From contig NC_057761.1 in assembly GCF_010389155.1 (NCBI RefSeq), forward strand, positions 8,930,501 to 8,994,500: 64,000 nt of DNA, given 5' to 3'. The translations under genes were made by a program, and so were the position numbers. This document shows positions 55,301-64,000 of the stretch, piece by piece. This DNA comes from Erigeron canadensis. Lineage: Eukaryota; Streptophyta; Magnoliopsida; Asterales; Asteraceae. The notes under the pieces were generated by a model. The model did not search any database, was not told the DNA's origin, and saw nothing but the letters and a program-made list of their open reading frames with translations. Positions within the stretch are counted from its first letter, which is position 1; every line of letters starts with the position of its first letter.

Positions 55301-55638
55301 ACACTGTCTTGAGGCAATGCCATAGTCAGAGTTGACAAAGCCTTCCCTTCAACAGCGTATCTTTTACGTTCTTCAATAGGCATCTCAGCATAAGTGTACC
55401 TACTGATCACTCCGTTCTTCTCATATGAAGGCCAATCAAAACCTTGAGTTAACACTAGCCACATTTCCATGTCAATGAGATGAATGAAGTCTTCAAAACG
55501 TCTCTTCCACATCCAATAATTTTCCATACGGAAAAGCTTTGGAGGTGTATTACCTCGACCAAACTCATGATCGTGCATGATCATCTGGCTGATTAGTAAG
55601 GCATTTGGTGAGTTTGCGGCTGCTGGTAAAGTCGTCAT
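52369..55638 (-). pseudogene. gag of element B with two zinc knuckles and SR-rich tail
   Basis: ATG at 55638 (MTTLPAAAN). One frame of about 1090 codons has nonsense codons only at 54316 (TAG) and 52504 (TGA). Order: UBN2-type capsid (YWMWKRRFEDFIHLIDME; FNGLKGESLDEIINRFSHLTTKL), first knuckle CYNCDGFGHFAREC (about residue 405), coiled-coil region (LKLEVFILNKSVINLI; LALKEKLKESVLMEK), second knuckle CFYCYEVGHVYSCC (CX2CX4HX4C), then a Ser-Arg-Pro tail (SPSRSRTPQRSNSPRK) and KVWVPFRN. The second knuckle and SR-like tail are absent from the other gags here. Confidence 0.85.
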
Positions 55639-55954
55639 TTCGAATCTTTTGAATTCACGTGAAACGAAATACTACTTAGTTCGTGTGGCACGAAGTACAC
55701 GAAGCACGAAGTCACGTGGCACGAAGCTAACATGAAGCACTAGTCACGACCTAAGTCACGAAGAGTGGTTCGTGCTGACGTGGCACGAAGCTAACACAAA
55801 GTTAACTGAGAACACGAAGTTCACTTCGTGCTGACGTAAGCACGAAGTAACACGCGACGGAGAGCACGAAGAGGCGATTTAACACGAATTTCGAACGAAA
55901 TTGCAATCAATAGCCAATCAAACGATCTTAAACCTTCTGGTAATCAACCTTAGG
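55639..55954 (-). other. 5' leader of element B with TTCGTG/CACGAA words
   Basis: 315 bases without coding. More than ten CACGAA or TTCGTG words are concentrated at 55680-55870, some as GCTGACGT..CACGAAG blocks, the half-sites of the palindrome in the LTR and ORF3 promoter. Confidence 0.65.
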
Positions 55955-55966
55955 GCTCTGATACCA
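55955..55966 (-). other. Primer-binding site, tRNA-iMet type (element B)
   Basis: Minus strand TGGTATCAGAGC, two bases from the LTR. Confidence 0.92.
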
Positions 55967-55968
55967 CT

Positions 55969-56633
55969 TGTAAGGTGCCCTATCGTTGCGTGGATCGTAA
56001 TAAGACGCGATTCGTTATGTCAAGAGTGCGGAATCCTCTTGAGATAACTAGATTGCTATTGCCTTTCATTGATTAATGAGCAATTAACCAACCCAAGGAG
56101 ATGCAGAAGGCTTGTGGTTCGTGTATAAGGCTACACGAAGGAACAATTAACCTTAGATCGTAAATTCGTAAATAACTCTCAAGAATTCGAAAACGATTAA
56201 CCTAATTTCGTAGATTAGGTCTTGTATTTATACTAATTAAGTATTGGATCATGTGGGCTTAGGCCTTAATTACGTATTAGGCCCGAAAACAATAAACAAC
56301 CAATCTGCCTCGTGCTGACGTCAGCACGAGGCTGTTCCTACATGCTGATGACGTCAGCACGAGGGACGACCCTTTGTTCTTTGTTTGACTTTGTTTGACT
56401 CATACATAACATTCAATCACCGTTTAAGTGTTCTACAACACTTGTAAACCTTGATTCTATGTTCTTGTACCTGCAAAACAATATATAACACACAAACACA
56501 ATACAAAACATAAACAGATATAATATTGAAGTTCAAACGTAATCATTAAATATCAACACAAGTTCTTATTTAAATGATTACAAACAAGTTCCTAAAAACA
56601 TAAACAATAATCAAATCTATGTTGCGATTGTCA
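55969..56633 (-). repeat. 5' LTR of element B
   Basis: 665 bp matching 42276-42888. A perfect 24-bp palindrome (half-site CCTCGTGCTGAC) lies at 56308-56331, with a second TGACGTCA at 56349-56356. TATAAATA on the minus strand is at 56225-56232, 84 bases downstream. Confidence 0.92.
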
Positions 56634-56648
56634 CACCTAATCTGCATC

Positions 56649-59600
56649 TACAGCATCCATTGAATAAATTCTTGTTGCTGGAAACTCAAAGAACATGAGA
56701 AACAATAGAGCTTTATCTGACACATTTGTTGCTTCGGGATTCCCAATTGTCCCGAGAATTCTTCACAATCATCCACTCTTCTATGTTCTTACTGTCGAAA
56801 GAGACTTGCCTGAAGTCTATCTTTATGATATGTGGAGATCCATAACATTTGTTCAACCTCAAGATCCATCAACTTCTAGAGCAAAAGCCAAAGCTAAATC
56901 ACCAGAACTTCGTCGTCAAGGCTTCTTTCAATACCAATTGAGCTCTGGAGATAGAGTATATAACTTTGAGTTCAATCTTGATGACTTCAGAGGAATTCTT
57001 ATGCTTCCTGAAGATAATTCTAATGGACATGTTATTTTTGATGAGTTTGAGTCCAATGATATAATGTTTGCTGCATTGATTTCACTTGGGTATGAAGGTC
57101 CTTTGACCAAGACTAGAGACTTCATGCTGAAGAATCTACCCAAGATATGGTTTTATGTATACTCCATCCTCAGCAACTACTTGACTCCGTACACAAAAGG
57201 GATGGATAATCTGACTCAGCCTATGCTGCATATCTTTTATGGTCTTGTCTTTGATAGACATTATGACATCGCTCAACTTCTATGGGACCAACTAATAGTA
57301 TTGGTTAATGGAAAAATCTTAGCTCCCAAGAAGTATATTCCATTCATCAGAATTCTTACAGTAATTGTCTATGCTGTAGTCAGACATGAGAAAAGTATTC
57401 CGAGACTTCATGATGATACAAAAGTTACACTCCAACAGTACAAGTATGTTAGAGACTCTGGAATTGCAAGTTATACATACTTAATTCCATCACATTTGTT
57501 GGATTTGGTTTCTGAGTCTAATGATGATTTGAAAGCTTACCTGGACTGGATTAGAACAGCTCTGTGACCGGAAAGCCTCCCGGTTCCTACCCAAGCTGTA
57601 CATAGGTCACCTGGTGATTGGTCAAAGAAAAAAAGAAAAAAGAGTGAGGGTGAATCCAGTTCCAGTAAGTTAAAGAGAAGGAAATTGAAAGGTGAAATGT
57701 TTGTTTTAAAGTTGAGTAAGAAAGTGCATCAAAAGAAGAAGAAGGGGAGTTCATCGAAGAAACTCAAGAGAAAAGCTCCAGTTGAACCTTCTTCTCCTAC
57801 ATCTTCTGAGGAGACAATTTTTGTGTCTGGGTCTCCAAGCCCAATTCGATCACCACCTCCTAAAACAACTACTTTGAGATCATCATCATTACCCAAAACA
57901 CCATCTCCACAAAGACCGTCATCTCCATCTTCACCAAAATCACCTCAAATACCTCAAACACCTATTCATCAATCTTCGCCACTTCTAGAAATCATTTCAC
58001 CTGTACCACCAACAATGGAACAAACTCAACCTCAAACCAATGTATCGCAAATCCATTCATCATCATCATTTCCTCGATCTCCTCCACCTACATATTTTCA
58101 AGGCCGAATGAAATCAATTCCTGTTAATATCCGCAAAACATTCAAGAGATCTCGATTTGAATATGATCGATTTCAAAAAACTGAACAAGAAGATGCAAAT
58201 GATTCGAGTGTTGATGAATCAGATTCTGATGATGCAAATATGTTTGCAGATGATGTCATGGACATCCCGGAGGAACAAGGAAGAAATGAGGGAGGGGTTG
58301 AAAATACCAGAGAGGATGAGAGGTCCGGGCTAGGAGAAAGGCAAAAATAAAACGTTGGCCTCCGCGTAGTTACAAACGTCTTTAAACGTCGGGTTCGCCC
58401 TAGGATGGAAGCCGAGAGCTCCCAACTCTCGCAAGATCAAACCTCCGCAAGCCATTCGGAAGTCTCTCAACAGACTGACGTCTCATTTTTGCATGAGCAA
58501 AATCCACGTACTCCATTCCATTCTCCTTCTGAGTCTGTAAATGTTGAAACACAAGAGACATCTGCTCCTCTCTTGAACTTATTGTGATACCATTTGCACA
58601 TCTCCTTCTCGAGGATTGTTTGGAAGTCCTTCCATTGCTAACATCACGCCAGCTTTGAACGAAGGCGCCTTAGTAGCTAGATTAGTTGTGCGACAGTCTG
58701 AGTTCCTTCGAGCTCAATCAGTTGCGTCAGCTCTTCGTCCTTTAGGCTTAATGGTAAGTCTAAGTGACTCCGGAGTTATTCACCTTCATTTCCCAAAAGA
58801 TTCTGGTTGTGAAGCCGAATCATCAACTGTTGTTCATACTTTTGAACCAACAGGAAATCCTGAGACAGTAATGATGTCTTCGGGTCACTCAGTAGAATCA
58901 CTTGAGACTACTGATGTGCCAGATTCTGCTATTCGATTACCGATTGAAGCACAAAGATTGTTATCTCAATTTGTTGAAGAGGTTGAAGAAGGTCAAAGAA
59001 GTGAATTGCTTGTTTCTAGAAATATCTTAACCGGAAAACTTCCTGCTACCGAATCAAGTTCACCATCACCGAGATTGCTTACTGGAGGTGCTTTACGTAT
59101 TGGTACTCCAGTAGCATCTTCATTACCACCCCGTGTAACACCAACAACAACAACTATTCCATCATCACCAATTCAAACAACACCAATAATTCCAACTATT
59201 CCACCAACAACAACACCAACACCAATTACTCAATCATTTCCCGATCCTAGTTCACCGCATCATTCTTCCAGTTCTTCTTCCGACTCATCTGATTCTGCCG
59301 AATACTTAAGTGATTGCTCATCGAGATGAATTGCCACCAATGGTCTATCAACCGATAATCTCATTGTTGCACTCATGAATCAGTTGAGATCCAAAGAACC
59401 ACATCTCACTTCCCATAAACGATCAATCTTTCAATCACTCCTTGCATACATGTCATTTCAAGGTACATAACAAGAGAATAGAGCTGAAGTTGAAACTCTT
59501 CAGAAGAGAATCCGAGAACTTGACCAACAATGTCGACTGGCCGATATCTCCAGAAGTCGGGATGATCAAGATCCTGATGATCAACCCGAGGGGGAGAATA

Positions 59601-61125
59601 TAAGAGATATCGGAGAGGGTCATGAAACTCAAGAACAAAGTGGTCAAGAGCAAACTGTTCAAGATGTGATTCAAGATCAAATAAATCAAAATCTAGATCA
59701 AACACAAGCTCAAGCTTCTTCAACTCATTATAATGAATCACATTCGGATGATCTACCCCCGCTTGTCAGACAAATTTCACATTATTACTCCACAACTTCA
59801 AATTCTGATGAGTCAAGTGATCCTGATTCATTTCAACCTGAAGATGATGAGACTGATTCATCAGATTCTGATGATCCTGATAATGCTCCAACAAGTGAAC
59901 AATCTCAGCAAGAAACATATGGGAAAGACATCTTTGAAGAGATTGTCTATCATCTGAAAAACCCAGAAAATCTTGAGACTCCGAGCGAGCTTGCACAAGG
60001 AGTCAGACATCCAAGAATTTCAAGAAGTAGAATTTGGCAGATCAATGAAGGTTATTTCGCTGAGAACTATGAGCAGATCTTGGATCTAAGTACCAAACCT
60101 GAAGAGATAGTATGCAAAGCAAGATATCTTGAAGAAAGAGCTTTCCAGATTTATTGCATGCCAGATGAAAAATTAAACATGACATTGAATCGTTTGAGAG
60201 CATTCTTTTTGTTCAGACATAAAGATCGAAGAGATGCGTACATGGAGTTGATGAATGCTGTAAGTTCTGTGAGAGAAGAATGGTGTTATAGGCAGTTTGA
60301 AAGACCAATCACAAGAGTGCTAGAGTTGATTATTCCCTTGGTAGCTCACAACATGAGACTTGTTCGATTCAAAGTTCGCAGAGCAGATGGTTGTATGTAT
60401 GTTGTTCAAGAAGAATCTTTCCAATAGTTGAAGATCTCAGACATCCTGTTCCTCTACAATCAATATGCATATCTAATTATCAAGACTCCTGATCAACTTC
60501 ATGTCTATGAAGCATTGAAAAGCCACATTCAAGCCTTAATCAGATTTTATGAATTCAATGACTTTCAGATCGGCTTAGAAAGAAGAACTAGCAGGATTAA
60601 CCTCACAAAAACAAATCAAAGAGCTGGAGGTTATGAACTAGTTTCGTTTCAAATTGTAGATGTGATTGAAGACTTGGATGGGTTTGTTTTCATTAACCAT
60701 TTAAAGAGAAAGATCTTCATTCGTGCTTCAGATTTTCCCAAGTACTCTGATGGTACTTTGAACTATTGCTTGTCCTTTTTAAGTGCATTGAATGAAGATT
60801 CTGATGATGAAGAAGATGATCACATCAAGTCTCAGAGAGGAAATCATATAAACGTATCCAAACTGTTCTTGAGATGCGTCAAAGAATAACAGATCTTATT
60901 GTTGAAAGGACTCTCAAGGCTCAAGAAGGAGTAAGACATACTGAGACAGGCTCATGGGTTCTTTGGAATCCTAGTCACAAACATGGTCCTCATAACATTC
61001 CACCAGTGAATTTCCAAGATAAGATCCGATTGCCAGATGAACGTCTAGACGGTGATAACTGGCATTTCATTCCAAAGAAGTTTTGGAAAGACACTTGGAA
61101 TAGTTACAATAAAAGAGCATTCTAG
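56649..61125 (+). pseudogene. ORF3 of element C, main part
   Basis: It continues the piece at 42222-42275. After a TAA the ATG at 56695 opens 290 codons: FNLDDFRGILMLPED, SLGYEGPLT, NLPKIWFYVYSIL, GMDNLTQPMLHIFYGL, the domain shared with A and B. A TGA at 57565 and a TAA at 58348 interrupt one frame through a Ser/Pro-rich linker. After a frameshift near 58600, another frame with three nonsense codons (59327, about 59467, 60425) carries a helix (VETLQKRIRELDQQ), an Asp-rich part and a C-terminal domain (YCMPDEKLNMTLNRLRAFFLFR; REEWCYRQFERPITRVLELI). The last piece ends KDTWNSYNKRAF. Former length about 1475 codons. No membrane segment. Confidence 0.75.
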
Positions 61126-61263
61126 AGTTAAAAAATTGACAAGCCTACAACATCAACTGCTGCTCAAAAATACATGAAAAGAAAGAACAAGCAAAGACGA
61201 GCAAACCAAAGAAGAAGACATCAAAGGAAGAGATGATGGACAATCAAGCTCACAACCAAGCAC
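61126..61263 (+). other. 3' untranslated stretch of element C
   Basis: Lys/Arg-rich decayed coding tail or untranslated DNA between ORF3 and the polypurine tract; nothing distinct. Confidence 0.4.
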
Positions 61264-61275
61264 TAAGGGGGAGAA
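61264..61275 (+). other. Polypurine tract (element C)
   Basis: TAAGGGGGAGAA directly before the 3' LTR. Confidence 0.9.
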
Positions 61276-61565
61276 TGTTAGAAATATAAATAGTGCTTAG
61301 TTGTAGTTAAAAACAATGTATGATTATGTACTTATTGTAAGGTTGAGGGGGAGCTTTTGTAAGTTTCCTTAGAGTATAAATACCCCTCAAACCTTCTTTC
61401 CTTGTAATCTGATAACTCATTTCCCACACATTTTACGTATTGAATGTAATCAGATCATTCCACTCACACATCTTTCTCTCTCAAGAACACACACTAACAC
61501 ACACATTCCACCATTGTTGAATACCTTACTTCCGCATCCAAACACGAATCAATTACAGTTTTACA
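61276..61565 (+). repeat. 3' LTR of element C
   Basis: 290 bp, TGTTAGAAAT...GTTTTACA, TATAAATA at 61375-61382. Followed by ATATT (61566-61570), the target duplication. Confidence 0.95.
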
Positions 61566-62510
61566 ATATTTGTTTAATGTATAAAGTAAATAAATTATTT
61601 TTGTACCAATCAAGGTACAGAGAAATAATTTTTAAGTTAAGAAAATACGTTCAAATATACGTATGTGAGTAACGTATAATTGAGGTATGATGTGACAACT
61701 TGTACCAAAATTTTCAACTGTACTCGAGTGTTTACGGCGGGTACAGTGTACCAGTTGCCCATTTGGGAGAGAATCGAGGTAACCGTTTGAAATACTTAAT
61801 AAAATATTAAAATAAAAACACGTAGTGGAATACACTCGGATAATGGAAAGGTATCCACTAAAGAGTTTAACAAAAGAAATTTGGTTACCATTTTAGAGTT
61901 TTTGATCAGCTACATAACACAGGATGAAGGTCGCTGACCAATTTGGTACAACTTTTGGCAAATTGTTAGCCATCAACGGATTTAATTAGTCTTTACCAGC
62001 AGCCTTTTACTGCTGGACTAGATAGGGACTTTCAGCACCCTATTACTTTTGTTTTACTTTTTCCCAAAGAAACAGGGATCAACAGATTTTATAGGTCTTT
62101 ACCAGCAGCCGTTTGCTGCTGGACTAGATAGGGACTTTCAGCACCCTATTACTTTTGTTTTGCTTTTTCCCAAAGCAACAGGAATCAACGGATTTTAGAT
62201 GTCTTTACCAGCAGCCGTTTGCTGCTGAAGTAGATAGGGACTTTCAGCACCCTATTACTTTTGTTTTGCTCTTTCCCAAAGCAACAAGGATCAACGGATT
62301 TTAGAAGACTTTACCAGCAGCCGTTTGATGTTGGACTAGATGAAGACTTATGGCTCTTCATTATTGCCTTATTGTTCAGCAAGTAAGACAGACTTAAACT
62401 TGCTGAGAAGAGTTTTGGCAGAAGTCAATTTAACTTATAAGGGAGATACAAGTTAAGCAGCGGATTCACCATTCAGCATAGCCAAACCTACTGACAAGAT
62501 TTTTGAACTG
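61566..62510 (-). other. Spacer of element A between pol and ORF3
   Basis: Non-coding. It contains the 106-bp tandem repeat at 61972-62342. With C removed, this spacer joins the promoter-like region at 35642-35898 and places the tandem repeats roughly 500 bases upstream of the TATA box of ORF3. Confidence 0.6.
61972..62342 (-). repeat. 106-bp tandem repeat, 3.5 copies, with hairpins
   Basis: Copies start at 61972, 62078, 62184 and 62290 (ATCAACGGATTTT), an exact period of 106. Each unit has CCAGCAG...CTGCTGG around CCGTTTG and, in most copies, TTGCTTT...AAAGCAA. The last copy is truncated and degenerate. Confidence 0.9.
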
Positions 62511-64000
62511 TTATTCATTTAAGGGTTTAGTGAAAATATCAGCAATCTGATCATCAGTAGGAATGAAATAGATTTCAACATCCCTTTTCATGACATGGTC
62601 ACGAATAAAGTGATACCTAATATCTATGTGTTTGGTCTTGGGATGCTGAACAGGATTATGAGTGATGGCAATAGCATTGGTATTGTCGCACATAATGGGA
62701 ATCTTAGAGAAGTCTAGGTCATAGTCAGCGACTTGGTTTTTCATCAAGAGGACTTGTGCACAACAACTCACTTCAGATACATACTCTGCTTCAGCAGTGG
62801 AGACGTACACTGTATGTTGTTTCTTACTAGACCAACTAGTCAGCCTCCCCCCTAACAGTTGACATCAACCACTGTTTCTTTTCCTGTCTAACATGCATCC
62901 AGCATAGTCAGAGTCAGAGTATGAAACTAGGTCAAAATTAGAGTCCTTGGGATACCAAAGACCTAAAGAGGAGGTCCTTTTAAGGTATCTAAAGATTCGC
63001 TTGACAACGAGAAGATGAGACTCCCTGGGAGAAGCTTGATATCTTGCACAAAGGCAAGTAGCAAACATGATATGAGGACGACTCGCTGTGAGATACATCA
63101 GCGAGCCAATCATTCCTCGATAGTGAGTGGGGTTCACATGCTTACCATCACGATCAGCATGGAGATTGTTAGGTGGAGACATGGGAATGGGCTTAGATGT
63201 GTTATTTGTCATATCAAACTTAGCCAGCATGTCTCATATATATTTTTCCTGATTGATAAAGATGCCATCAGGAAGTTGGCGAATTTGCAAGCCAAGGAAG
63301 ATGGTCAACTTACCCATCATGCTCATCTCAAAGTGAGAGGACATCAGTGAGCTAAACTTTTTGCAAAGCTTCTTGCTGGAGGATCCAAAGATGATGTCAT
63401 CTACATATATTCGAACATATAGGACATGAGCACCCTTTCTAAAGATAAAGAGGGTGCTGTTAATGGAACCTCGTTGAAAGTTATTAGAGAGAAGGAACTC
63501 AGAGAGTGTGTCATACCAAGCTATGGGAGCTTGTTTAAGACCATAATGAACTTTATATATACGATAAACATGGTGTGGCTTGGCTGGATCTTCAAAACCA
63601 GGTAGCTGCTCAACATAAGCTTCCTCTTCGAGTTTTCCATTTAGGAAGGCACTCTTTACATCCATTTGATAGACAGTGAAGTTTCTATAAGCAACATGTG
63701 CAAAGAACAAGCGTATACCTTCCAATCTGGCCATTGGAGCAAAGGTTTCATCATAATCTACACCTTCTTCTTGAAGGTAACCTTGTGCAACCAGCCTAGC
63801 CTTGTTACGAATAACAACACCATCTTAGTCCATTTTATTTCTATAAACCCATTTGGTTCCAATGGGTTCTTTGCCCGGAGGAAGAGGAACCAAGAACCAG
63901 ACATGCTGTCTTCGAAATTGAGTAAGTTCCTCTTGCATGGCAGTAACCCTTGATGGGTCAACCATTGCTTCTCCTATATACTTGGGAGTGCTCATAGATA
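62511..64000 (-). pseudogene. RT and RNase H of element A (pol, partial)
   Basis: One minus frame enters the window from the right. It has nonsense codons at 63825-63827, near 63232 and near 62865. RT motifs: [51 protein letters not shown] (63396-63407), LGLQIRQLPDGIF, GSLMYLTASRPHIMFAT. RNase H: STAEAEYVSEVSCCAQ, CDNTNAIAITHNP, KHIDIRYHFIRDH, DIFTKPLNE, stop at 62511. The catalytic motifs are kept. It is close in sequence to the RT fragment of element 1. Confidence 0.88.

Larger units (their letters stand above)
42276..56643 (-). mobile_element. Element B: Ty1/copia with ORF3, inserted in element C
   Basis: LTRs 42276-42888 and 55969-56633 flank, on the minus strand: leader, a gag of about 1090 codons with two zinc knuckles, protease start, RT, RNase H, a 2-kb spacer, a promoter-like array and ORF3. 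Most of integrase is deleted. About ten bases lie between the right LTR homology and the target duplication. Confidence 0.9.
35899..61565 (+). mobile_element. Element C: pol-less copia element, host of element B
   Basis: LTRs 35899-36187 and 61276-61565 are about 97 percent identical by eye and flanked by ATATT. Without B (42276-56643) the element is about 11.3 kb: leader, short gag joined to a coiled-coil extension, a protease vestige, a non-coding spacer and a large ORF3. Integrase, RT and RNase H are absent, so it moved with enzymes supplied by another copy. Confidence 0.92.
61566..64000 (-). mobile_element. Element A, 5' part (pol and spacer)
   Basis: Second part of the element described at 31362-35898, separated from it by the insertion of C. 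It continues past the right edge of the window. Confidence 0.75.

Noticed and set aside
57685..58350. Pro/Ser-rich stretch of ORF3 of C as a host extensin-like gene.
   Set aside because: It is in the same frame as the preceding ORF3 domain, separated by one TGA, and the matching acidic Ser/Pro linker exists in ORF3 of B.

Overview
The window is plant nuclear repeat DNA with no recognisable host gene. Everything identifiable is LTR retrotransposon: Ty1/copia elements with tRNA-iMet-type primer sites and very long gag proteins (Sirevirus-like), one Athila-like Ty3/gypsy element with a tRNA-Asp-type primer site, and a second gypsy gag fragment. No bacterial features, rRNA, tRNA or CRISPR were seen. 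The mixture suggests a repeat-rich eudicot; Asteraceae is my guess from the style of the copia families, not something the sequence proves.

Element names used here: '1' = copia remnant 151-4015 (+). 'G' = Athila-like gypsy 4016 to about 23549 (+). 'D' = copia 9191-20956 (-), inserted in the RT gene of G. 'F' = copia 23550 to about 29022 (+), truncated. 'E' = gypsy gag 29023-30283 (-). 'A' = copia on the minus strand, its pol at 62511-64000 (running off the window) and its third ORF and 3' LTR at 31362-35641. 'C' = copia 35899-61565 (+), inserted into A with target duplication ATATT. 'B' = copia 42276-56643 (-), inserted into the third ORF of C with target duplication GCATC. The right half is therefore a three-level nest, A containing C containing B; the left half is element 1 cut by G, G cut by D, and G then cut by F.

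No element looks fully functional. D has an otherwise long pol frame but lacks the RT catalytic YVDD segment. B lacks most of integrase. C has lost the gag zinc knuckle and nearly all of pol, yet has two LTRs that differ at only about ten positions. Elements A, B and C carry a large third ORF (ORF3) downstream of pol, and these three divergent ORFs share an N-terminal domain.

The most interesting structure is regulatory. (1) ORF3 of each element is preceded by what looks like its own plant promoter. In B this is a TATA box behind three TGACGTCA palindromes spaced exactly 21 bp apart, and the same palindrome sits upstream of the TATA box in B's LTRs. (2) Four copia families share one gag/protease junction: a TGG|GT site, a TAA stop, then TGCAG|G, always in phase. 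(3) Each family has its own short palindromic word repeated in LTR, leader or ORF3-upstream DNA. (4) The extended gag of D has three TQT motifs at exactly 12-residue spacing, the pattern of multivalent LC8 dynein-light-chain ligands.
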